From Balanoglossus misakiensis (taxonomy: Eukaryota > Hemichordata): a DNA stretch of 64,000 nucleotides. A program made the translations under genes and the position numbers. Of the stretch, positions 49,101 to 59,058 are shown one piece after another; the stretch's first letter is position 1; every line of letters starts with the position of its first letter. The stretch is taken from contig CM082596.2 of assembly GCA_040954595.2 (NCBI GenBank), forward strand, positions 5,332,001-5,396,000, in the 5' to 3' direction. The notes under the pieces are model-generated. The model had not been told where the DNA came from and did no database searches. It saw nothing but the letters and a program-made list of their open reading frames with translations.

Positions 49101-52100
49101 GTTTTGATCCCGGACAGGGCGCCTACACGAGAAGCGAATGAACGCGCTCAATCATCCATCCACAAGTATCGCGCGTATCAAGGAGGGTCTTACCTCAGAT
49201 GGCTGCCCCATTGTCATGACAACTGCATACTTCCCAGGTTCATAGCATTCGCATTCGGAATAATCGCTGGAGACCGCTTCCGCCAATTTGCATTTCTCCA
49301 TATTCCATATGCTGTGCATAATAAACGGAATGTAAAATAATATTTGCATAAAGAGAGAGCGTTCAAAATGTAGCTAATGTTATACTGCCATGACGTAGTT
49401 AATAAAAAAAAGCCTTCAGGGAACAGACCTAGCATAGCTGCCGTACACCATTTGGGCACACTTGGCATCATATCCCTCCTACAAGAAAAGAAAAAAGAAT
49501 CGATGTATAATGTTGTTTTTGGATGCGTGCCATACATCCATCCATCCATCTACACATACATGTATATTACATACATACTCCAGCCGGAGTTTTGTCCGAA
49601 ACAAAGTTAGCAAAGTCATCTTACATGTTTATGGGTAAACGTCAATGTCAGACTGCCGAGATTCTGGGCGTTTCCCGTGCTCGAGTAAACCACCACGGAA
49701 ACCACGGCCGAGTTCACCTTTTTAACCTTCGTCACGGCGGTTATCGTCGACACCCATCCTCTTGATTCCCTTAAGCGAAGAAGAGAAAAAGAGTACATTT
49801 TCTGGTTTACTGACCGCCAGCATGCAGTTTGGCATAACACGTTATCAAGGGGACGCAAGTTCTCCGCTCAACAGGTGGTCTGTTCTAATACTAGCGCGTG
49901 GATTAATTTTGCTCTGGTGGAAGTCATTGCGATAGACTTGATTGAAGATGGCAAGACTGAATGAATTCTTTTGGGGTGGGCAATCAATTTCTACCTACAT
50001 CTTCCTATAATACCATCCATGCATACGTGATTCAAACCCTTTGAAAGATACAATACAACACCTGTACAATTAAAAGCAATTACTAGTATTTACCTTACTT
50101 TCCCATTTCCAGTCGGTAAGATGTCGCCAAGGTTACGATACACATAAACAACCGCCACAGTCGAATCTGAAAAATGATACGTCTTGAAAATGCAACTTGT
50201 ACTGGGTGTGGCGCGCGCTCTTACGTGTAACAACATGATGGATGGCAAATAGCAAAAAGATTTCATCTGGCAAATAATCGTACGGAGCTAAACATTTCTC
50301 TCTCTCTCTTTACCTCCCCCCCCCCCCCCTCGTATCTCTCTCAAACGTTTACATACTTGAATAGTCTGCCAGCACATTGGAGGGAACAAGCGCTTCGGAA
50401 TCCGCGTCTCCCATATCTGAGACGCTCCTCGCCACGCGCGAGTGCTCTACATGGCGGACAACCACACTTTCCATCTCATCTGTGCAGTTGCCTATCACGC
50501 ACGCTTGATACTCTGGAGTAAATGAAAACGAACACGAATAAAACAACACCATAGGACCTGAACCATGGCAAATGGAAGAATTTGACAGGTGTAAATAGCT
50601 GTGTCATAAAGCCACTGTTTTCAGCAGAGTCATCATTTCGTACAATTCCATTGTCCGTGCGTGTCTCATACTGTAAAACATGTCTTTTTAGCTAGCATGT
50701 TATTTTAGCTAATAAAGCTAAACTATTCCCTACATTTACCACGGTTGAGCTTTCTTAATAGCTAAACTACAAATCCGCTAAATGTACTGAAAATCTAAAT
50801 TCGCTAATTCAAAGTGTTTTACAGCAGTTTGTCGAAGACTTACCTATATTTTTGTATCTCACGTACACAGAGCCGTTGAGTTCTCGGACAAAATTACTGA
50901 CGTCTGAGTCGAAGCGCTCCAGGGATTGAAATACCGCAGCGGCTCCGTAAGGAACCCCCTTGTTCTGCGAATGCAAAGAAAGATATAGGGTGTTTATGTG
51001 GTGCAGCGCGTACCTCGATTGGTGAGATGCAGAGGTCTGAAAACGTTGATAACAGTCACATATAGCCATCCATGAGACTTGTATAAGTCCATGTCATAAC
51101 AGAATGTCCACAGCATTACAGGGTTCTATCAAATGTTTATAACTGATTACCTCATGGATTTGAGTCCAGTGGTTTTCGTTGGTCTCATCCAGCAAATAGT
51201 TGACCACTTTCACAAAGCCCTGTCGACAAAATTGAGAAAATCGTGAAAATGTGTGCCGTGCTGCCGTGTACCGTTCCTATGCATGCGCATGTATATGTGT
51301 CTACGGGTCTAAGTCTTCAAGGTGTAGTATAGTATAGGCAGCAGTCTATGGTTCAAGCCACGGGGAACTTTCAACGTTGATAAAGGTCTCACAATATCAC
51401 CCTCCCGACTCACCAGTGAAAATCGTTTGTTGATTCCAACGTCATCGCTCAAGTTCAACGGCTTCCGGTCGAGAACCTCATTCATGATTTCGACGGCCTT
51501 GAGCAAGTCGCCTCCGAGAACGATGTCGTTCAGAAGAAGGACGCTTTCGATTTCTTCGACAACTTCGAGGGCGTCGTCAGTGGTAGCTATTTCCTTTGCC
51601 TATTAGTAAAAAAGTGGCAATGACGTCATTATTTCCATCACAATCTTTCAGCCACACAGAATTTTAGTTCTCCCCAATTTAGGGCCACAGATTTTTATAA
51701 GTTTTGAGTCAGATTGGGTGTCTTACCTTGCGAGAAATGTTCTCTGCTCTTTCATTGCTGCAATATGTTGTATCGACTTCACCCCATTCGCCATTACTAC
51801 CGCACGTACGCCGGGAATTGCCTTCAAATAGATCAAATCACATTTTCCGTGACGGTTTTTCTTAATTATTATAGAATATAAACGTTTTCGGTCATACCTA
51901 CCCACCTATACCTACAAAGCTATCTTTCTCGACCCATTCAATAGACCGTTTTCAAAACTCCACGAAACCCCGCGAGATCTGCATCTATTATAGTTTCATA
52001 CAAAACTTGACTTGTATTAATACTTGGTGCGCATACTATAACCTTACTAATTAAGAAGTTGTCCTAGGATTATTTTAACACTACATTGTAAATATCACTC

Positions 52101-53475
52101 ACCGGTAGTTCGTGGGGGGCACTGCATCCAGTTAGTGTCACAACTTGCTTTAGTTTCGGGCCAAGTGACGTTGGTCACCGGATCGAACTCTGCCTTACAG
52201 GTTACATCACCACCGACTGCGATGGAATATATAGAAAAACAACTTCGTGACAATGTACGTACACAGATGATAAGCATATGATAGACGGATTGCGAAAAAA
52301 GCACTATTACTAGTAAGTGGAAGGATTGTTTGTTTCTATATTCCGTGAGGATGACATCTCCACTTACCAAGGCTGCATTCGCCGTTATCTGGCTCCACAT
52401 TGACGTCGGGAACGCATCTCTGATCTCGACCGGTGCGGACAAAATCTGGCCGGCAGTCGCACGTGAAGCTGCCCTCCGGGTCATTCAGGCAAACCTCGTT
52501 GTCGTTGTCGAAGTCACAGTCGTGCGTTCCTCGGGAGCATTCGTCGATGTCTGCGGAAATAAATCCACGAAAAAAAAGGGGGAAATTAATGCGGACCATG
52601 TCGCGATAAACTTTGCAGAGCCAGACAAATTTTGAATATTGTGAAAAGCCCGTAGTTGAGACATACCGATGCACGAATAGTTGCCGATCAATGTCCCATC
52701 CACGCATCCAACATCCCCGGTAACGCCCTCCTGCATTTCCCACCCGTCCGAGCACGTGACAATCCAAGTTGTCCTGTCAGGCATCATTACAGAGTCATAA
52801 CCATCGATTTCATCCAGTCTGCACGCTGGAAATAAATAACAAGGCGGGGAGACATTTTTGAGAAATTCAACAAGAATTTTGACGACATCACATAGCAACA
52901 CAATTTGCTTATTTACCGATCGTACACAAATGACCACCCCGAGATGCTCTATTTTCCCGTGCCCACCACTGAAAATTGTGATTGGCAAGATCTAAAATGG
53001 TTCATGTATGACCTGCGTTTTTAGACTTAGAAAACTAAATATAGCTTAGCAGACACTGAATGCACGCAGAACACAAAAAATGGAACTTGTAAGTATTATT
53101 ACCTTTATTACCTGTTGAGGGACAGGTCATATAATTACTAATATCACAGCAATCAGTGTCTGTGCCATCCACATCAGCACACAGCTTCTTATAGGATACA
53201 CAGTTCAGCTCATCCGCAATGACGTCAGCCTTAAATTCGACCATCACGTCTCCTGAATCGGCTGAAGGGTTATGATCGTAGGGTGGAAACCGGGCAGACG
53301 TTGTAGCCGAACCCGTCTGGTCAGAGTCAGCGAGGAAGAGAAAGAGTTCAATTTCTTCGATGTCCGCAACGTTTGTCAAATTGATCGACAATGACAGTGA
53401 CGTATTGGAGTATGTGTTTATCTTGACAGAATCAGGCGATAATACCTTGAAGGTGCCGTCCGTGATGCTCACTGA

Positions 53476-53567
<92 letters not shown>

Positions 53568-54428
53568 CATCGTATCGCTGTATTCTGCTGACAAAGATGT
53601 CAAAATATTGAAAGACAGCTAAATACACACAACAAATAAAAAACTTGATAAATACTGCACCTTTCAATAAAACTTACAACGCCTTTTGAATGAACTGTGA
53701 TAACTGTGGTTGAATTTACATATATTTCTCAATTCACTGCCATTTTTCATATAAATGTTCGTTTATCAAAAAGACACAATTCTATATCGGCAATTAGCAT
53801 TACTATTTGCCTTTTTAAACGGCATTTAAAAAACACGAAGCACAAACAGTACACGGTGGATTGCGTGTTCATCGACGCTAAAAATACAGACGGTCAAAAT
53901 GGGACAACAAAGTAATCCGTCACAATCCTATACCTTGTACTATTTTATTATGTACTTGTTGCTTAGGAAACACACATACAACATAAGCAATTAACTATAG
54001 CCATACAAGGCAAACCAGACAGAAATTCCACTTCTGAAAATTATCTCCGCAGTGTTCCATTCTCGCCGGCTTTCACTCATGTTCTATTAAAATTAAAGCA
54101 TTTTAACAAATAGTTCTTGTCGTCCAGTACGCGTGAGTTCTCGCTCGGCTTGCCTTTTAGCTGAACGACGAGACGGGACAAAAATTACCCGCTGAAGTCA
54201 TGCTTCTCACGATAACTGTTACACCGGATAGCGCAGATAACGTTAATCTGGGATAACTCGCAAGTGTCTATGAAACACACTTCCATAAAATGATCCATAG
54301 TCACACAAAAGAAAGTTAATGCTATTCCCTGCCCACTTACCCTGAGCTTCAAGTTGCTGTATAGACAGAAACAAAACCAGGACTATTTTGTACACCAATA
54401 TTGCTGACGCGCGAGCGCGAACGGCCAT
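45751..54428 (-). CDS. Adhesion G-protein-coupled receptor with CCP, EGF, HormR and GAIN modules, complete
   Basis: Twenty-four exons: 54341-54428, 53112-53471, 52667-52825, 52368-52550, 52103-52216, 51727-51821, 51414-51599, 51151-51219, 50844-50964, 50357-50512, 50094-50166, 49625-49769, 49429-49478, 49194-49311, 48636-48733, 48350-48449, 47778-47905, 47554-47643, 47330-47396, 46856-47019, 46541-46670, 46333-46374, 45956-46156, 45751-45810. They sum to 2997 nt, 998 aa, with all phases continuous. Order: signal peptide, unrecognised N-terminal domain of about 120 residues, CCP-like module, calcium-binding EGF, HormR-like Cys/Trp module, GAIN domain, GPS (about 589-632), seven TM helices, basic tail. 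The ligand is unknown. Exon 20's 3' edge (46856) uses a weak donor and is the least certain junction. Start at 54428 gives a clear signal peptide (core ILVYKIVLVLFLSI). Confidence 0.88.
46333..48733 (-). CDS. GPCR seven-transmembrane exons
   Basis: Eight exons. TM1 (48636-48733) IALIGHALSILMLVLALTFI. TM2 (48350-48449) YIVLWLSVLSFIPMP. TM3 (47778-47905) ECAKIALGIQVTHLVNLAW. TM4 (47554-47643) YFLTGFAVPAVLYCILSS. ECL2 to TM5 (47330-47396 and 46856-47019) CWSSIEIP then MLSAISVVTIL and VSVCCLTY. TM6 (46541-46670) MQFLLAATTCWISSVY. TM7 (end of 46541-46670 plus 46333-46374) YYTTAFASFVF then ASDVFLSACATNSE. The Cys before TM3 and the CW in ECL2 are the conserved family-B disulfide pair. Exon 46333-46374 is 14 whole codons. 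Confidence 0.87.
48264..48305. repeat. (CATC)n/(CACC)n simple repeat in GPCR intron
   Basis: CATCCATCCATCAATCCACCCACCCACCCACCCA-type tetranucleotide repeats lie about 45 nt from the donor of the TM2 exon. Simple sequence. Confidence 0.8.
48499..48613. repeat. Dispersed repeat fragment, copy 1 (GPCR intron)
   Basis: Shares CTAGGACGTC, then CA(A/G)CATTTTAA, a TTTAG(A/T)CC(A/G)AGTGG segment, TAATTTTCC and TCAAAATGTAATT in the same order with a fragment near 60530-60690 in the lectin gene. This suggests a shared, diverged mobile-element family. No terminal repeats were found. Confidence 0.4.
49194..51821 (-). CDS. GPCR HormR end, GAIN domain and GPS exons
   Basis: Eight exons from 51727-51821 to 49194-49311. 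The first gives SRRTCGSNGEWGEVDTTYCS. GAIN subdomain A is helical (EIESVLLLNDIVLGGDLLKA, VKVVNYLLDETNENHW). Subdomain B includes STVAVVYVYRNLGDILP and WVSTITAVTKVKKVNSAVVS. The GPS keeps its cysteines and tryptophan (KCAQMVYGSYASIWNMEKC, then ECECYEPGKYAVVMT), but the HL(S/T) cleavage triad is EPG. Autoproteolysis is therefore not expected. The GAIN exon 50357-50512 also carries a hydrophilic Asp/Ser/Glu stretch (SVSDMGDADSEALVPS). Confidence 0.85.
50296..50332. repeat. (TC)n and poly-C tract in GPCR intron
   Basis: A CTCTCTCTCT tract is followed shortly by a run of about 12 C's, 25 nt from the edge of exon 50357-50512. Simple sequence. Confidence 0.8.
52103..54428 (-). CDS. GPCR ectodomain exons: signal peptide, novel domain, CCP, EGF, HormR start
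   Basis: Exon 54341-54428 is the signal peptide. Exon 53112-53471 encodes VSITDGTFKVLSPDSVKI and following beta-strand-like text ending NCVSYKKLCADVDG and DCCDISNYMTCP; I do not recognise this module. Exon 52667-52825 has four cysteines in CCP spacing (ACRLDE, IVTCSDGWEM, GCVDGT, YSCI). Exon 52368-52550 is a calcium-binding EGF (DIDECSRGTHDC, GSFTCDCRPDF). Exon 52103-52216 opens the HormR-like module (TCKAEFDPVTNVTWPETKAS). All internal junctions here are phase 1. Confidence 0.82.
53476..53565. repeat. (ATCA)n microsatellite abutting the GPCR exon 2 acceptor
   Basis: About 22 perfect tetranucleotide units lie in intron 1 of the GPCR. On the coding strand this is (GATT)n running directly into TTTCAG at the acceptor (AG at 53472-53473), so there is almost no unique sequence between the repeat and the splice site. 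Confidence 0.95.
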
Positions 54429-57400
54429 CTTCCAAGACGCACCTTCACTGTATAAAGCGAAAATTATACCCGACGCGTAGCATTCGTATTTCTGTTACGT
54501 GTTCGACGATGCGGAAAATTATATTGCTTTAATTATTAAATAGGTTGGCCTGCAATAATAGTAATTGACCTAAAAATGACGGCGATTCTTCCTAATTATC
54601 ATTATGTTCTGTTCTGCTATCCGCCTGTCTGCCTGCCTGCCTGTCTGTCCGTCAGCTTGCCTGTCTGTATGGCAGACCCATCCATTTAACAACACAATTA
54701 ACTGTTAGTGAAGTTGCCGACAACAACACAGTTGTTGTCAGGGGATATTTTCGCTGTTCAACATCAGTGCCACTGTTGGTCGAGTTGTGTTTATTCGTCA
54801 AAACTGACTTAGCTTGATAACAAATGCTTCTGTTTCGATATTTTACTTTCTTGAACTAGAAAAATTAAAAACGAAATGTTGAAAAAATTAAATGGATCAA
54901 TATGATTGACGCTGTTCTGATAGTATTCTTAGTGAAATTGACTTAGATGGTAATAATCTTCATTCTGACGGTGTTTTTTTATTTCATTTACGTGCATGAT
55001 GAAGTGTTGAATGCACTCTGACATTTCACAGGTAAAAGACGCGCAGTCGCTCTTTTGATAGACGCCAGAATAATCCCAGAGCAGCTGCAGACAGCTTTGG
55101 ACGGAGGAACAAAACTCGGGGACAGCTTTTCGATGTAATAATCCTCTGACGTGTAGATTGTTCTCTTGTCGTCGTCAATATCTTTCAACACATTTCGTGG
55201 GTTCATTCGGCGGGCGGCGGCATCTCGTCACGATCAGTGAGTCAAAACTCCGCTTTTTAATTAAATCTCCCAGACTGGTTTGACTTCCCCTCTGTGTGAC
55301 GTGACACTCTTGTGATCCGTGCAATTTGACTGGTTAGCCCTACGTTATCCTGCTGATGGAATTTTGTCGATTTTTTCCCCAAAATGTGGGTGGCTGTTTT
55401 GGAAGATCTAGCCAATCACATTTTCGCGTGGTGTCACGGACCGCTTACAACACATAAGATTCCGTTTATCACAAATCCATTAATATGGTGATACAATTAT
55501 CTTAAAATCTGATTGTCCGCGGTGTAAAAAAAACCATCCGTTCCAATTGTTTTATGCAGGGCAATGTCAATAGCAAACTGAAGTACATGTACATGTAAAC
55601 GTAAGAAGTATAATTGAATGTTTAACCGTTTGAATGTAAGTGTTTACAATGTAATAGTCCACCTCCATCTGATCAAATTTACACACGGAACAGGCCTCAG
55701 AAGCAAACCAACAGCTGGACACGATGATTGAGAATTCACTATATCGTCACACAACCACCTCTAATTTGCATATGCCCATGTTTGGTCAAAAGGGCGCATC
55801 TAAACTTTCAAATGTGGTCGGGCACCGACAATGTGTATGTCAAAGTTGCTCGTGTTGGTACCTCTGGACCCATATCGGCAATCGCGATCGTTAAATATGC
55901 AAATTAGAATGACGAGAATTATTTTCAGAATCAGCTTCCCCTGCCAAATCCATCAAAATGGATGGAGTAACTGGACGTACAGTGCACGTACAGTTACTCC
56001 AACCAACTACAGCACTAACTCTGAAAATTTGTAATACCCGACTGCTAGCTGATGTTGCCAACATCTTATTCACTCAGACCGATACAAGGCTGAAACAGCT
56101 TATCTAATTATTTTCCAACAACATACAGAACTAAAAACGTCAGCGTCTATAGAAAACGTTCATTGCTATAGGAACACCCCCCAACATTGATACAGACTAT
56201 GTTACGACGTTATGTTCTGTCACCAAAATGTAGAGGTTATTTGGTTATTTGACATTGGCACGGACTTTTATATTTCTATAAGTTTATCAGACCCCCTCCC
56301 CGTCAAGGAGATTCATCAATAACACGACATTGACAGCAATCAATAGGCTAACCTCCGAATATTGAATATTGAAGGCAATTTTTTTCTCAAATCTCTAGAG
56401 TTGTTTAAAACAACCAGCCACAGATGCGATTTTGATGAAAACATAACATTGACAAACTATATAGCAATGCAAACCAATGACATTATTGATTGGGAAGCCT
56501 TGATCTGCATGCTAGAGATTATTACACACAATTTCTGAAGTGACATTTTACTATGCAAACATATCGTGATGCCATACGTGGCAATTGGTTAATTCCAAGG
56601 CTTGTTATACAGAGCTGCTAGAGAAACACCATTGCACACATGACGTCATCCTCGCTCTGGTCCTTAAAGTGGACGAGTATGACACTTTAGACCCCGTGAT
56701 CATTTTGGCATCGAATGACAGCAGTTTCCTCAGGCGGAGCTAAAATTCTTTCCTCTGGAAACAGTTTGGGAGTTTTTTTGTTCTGCCCATTTTGTCTTTT
56801 ATGAATGAATTCTCTTTTGTTTCACTGATTGTGCCATGTTTTCATAGAATAGGTCATGCTTTACCCTAATTTCTTATGACATAACTTCATGGTAAGAAAG
56901 GCTTGTTGGGGAAAATGATAAAGAATCCTAATCATTATATTAATGTTATGTTTTGTCGTTGCTTGTCACGCAAACCGGACATTGAAAACTGAAGGGCTTA
57001 ATCCTAGCCAGAAAAAAATAGACTGACATTGTTACTACTGTTCGGGCTGTTGCATCGACGAATAAATGACACTGACAACTTGGCAAACCGGTGACATTAT
57101 TGGCCGCGGAGGGATTATGACGGAATCATTCCAAAAGAGAAATTCGACTCTACTAACACGTGCTGCGTGTCTTCTGTTCGGTTCTGGTCACCAGAGGAAA
57201 GTCGTTGCCCTCGTATTATCATCCTTGCCCTGAGGCTGTGGACGAAAGTGGGCGAACGAGGCTGGCCACACACCACGGCGACAAGGTGACCAAAGCCAAA
57301 AACGAACGGTGGGCGTGCATTCTTCAGCCTATCGAAGGTTTACCCGAGAAATTCCATTCATTAAATGCAGGAAGAAAATTAAGCAATCTCACAGTTTTAA

Positions 57401-59050
57401 AACGGTGACAATTACCTCAGAAACGCGCAATAACGCGCTTTCAAGTTTGAAGTTTGCCAAATGAGACCATTTTCAGAGCATATTGCGATCTACTTGAAGT
57501 TCTTCCCCTCAGCAAGTCCAAGTCGGATTCAAACAGAAACCGCGTGCGGTTGTAATAGGTTGGCCTGAGACCTGATAGGATTTTGGTCGGGTGGCCAGCA
57601 TGCCGATAGACTTGGTTTGCTGAATTAGTGATGTTAGAACGATTTCATCAACTTCGATGCAGTTTGGTAAAAAGCACTTGATGAGGCAAGGGTGTCACAC
57701 ATGGGAGATCAGAACTCTGCATATGTTCGAATGATTGCTGCAAAACACTTTGATCTTACATACAACACAGGCAAGATTTTGTTTGTGTTAATTTGCGTTT
57801 GTGCTTCACTCCCGCGCAGTATTCCAACTCCATCAAAAATTACACGACCTTAATAAAAAAAAAAAGAAATTGTGATAACCCCATTTAACAAGAACATTAT
57901 TCGTCAATTTCGTCTAGGTGAAATAGTCAAATCAAACTTCAGATAGAAAATTGATGCACCAGCAGAATTTCTTTTTGATAAGAGATTAAATCATTTTCAT
58001 GGGAATGTGTCCTTTGTTAAGAAATTTCCGGGGGCAAGTCTGTATTCTTCCGCGGCCATATGTTACCCTTTTCTAGAAACGGCCAACATTGAACGGTGTA
58101 TAGGGTGATGTGGCCACAGCTTGGCAAATACAGAATAGGAGAAAATGGTTTAGCGGGAGACATTATGTTTTACAGCCTTTCATCACATTCACAGTGGTAT
58201 TTTATGAAATTCGTAAACAAGTTCTACTGGTCCCGGGTGGCTGAACACGGCAGTGGTGGGCAAGTCCGCTCCTGATTATTTGGTTAACACCGCGCGTGAC
58301 GTATGTTCTCTGCGCCAATACAATAAAAGTTTTAGTGGTCCACAAAAAGCATTTTGCACACGTCAATCATCATGTGATGCTTTTTGATTTTCCAGAAAAG
58401 TTATGCAAATTACCGCTCGATATATGATGCGGCTGGCTGAAGTGGGTCTACATTTTACGCATGCCGGCAAAAAGTAAGTATCATCATTTTATCTATTAGG
58501 ATAACATTAATTTGATCTTTTTTTCCATCAAGTTCTGTTGGGAGTTAAAATTGTATGTAAGATCCACGTGAAAAAACATTCCCATCCTAAATACGCTTTC
58601 GATTTACTATTGTCTATTTTGAAGTTAAATTCGCAAACAAATTTATCATCGACTTTTTTCTCGGAAGCATATATGTCAATTTTTTTTTGCAAGTTTTCCT
58701 TATAGCACTGCATGGGAGTTACTCCTGTACACGTAGAGATTCCATATGCTTATACTTTGGAGTTTTTGACTACGTGACGGAACCTTTTGGGTCGGACTGT
58801 AGGCCTTAACTAATCTTTACCGCGCGTCTTTAGCTATACTTTTTAATTTCATCCAACCCAACTGAGCTTCGTCAACTTTCTTCAACGACAATGCAAAAGA
58901 CTTAATAGTGTCGATAGAATCTTAATGTTGAAAAATATGAAAATAACCAGGGTGGCAGGTTAATATTCGCGGAAGGCGAATATAGGGGCCTATTGCAGAA
59001 TCCCCAAGCGTTCCACTGCCGAAAATGACTTGTACGACTTTTTTCAACAG
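54429..59050. other. 4.6-kb intergenic region between divergent GPCR and lectin genes
   Basis: The GPCR is transcribed leftward and the lectin gene rightward, so promoters of both should lie here. I see no convincing coding exon. A CTGC/CTGT tract lies near 54620-54670 and an imperfect palindrome at 55963-56001. An acceptor (TTTTTTCAACAG, AG at 59049-59050) immediately precedes the lectin start codon, so an untranslated lectin exon should lie somewhere upstream in this interval. Confidence 0.6.
55963..56001. repeat. Imperfect inverted repeat (palindrome)
   Basis: TGGAGTAACTG near 55963 is mirrored by CAGTTACTCCA ending at 56001, with GTAC steps on both inner sides around an AGTGCAC-like centre. 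A smaller ATCCAT...ATGGAT hairpin sits just upstream. It could be a hairpin-forming mobile-element relic or a chance palindrome; there is no associated ORF. Confidence 0.6.
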
Positions 59051-59058
59051 CTCCCAAC

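Noticed and set aside
57160-57408. 82-codon plus-strand ORF between the GPCR and lectin genes
   Set aside because: No recognisable motif, no splice partners, no signal peptide; kept as non-coding.
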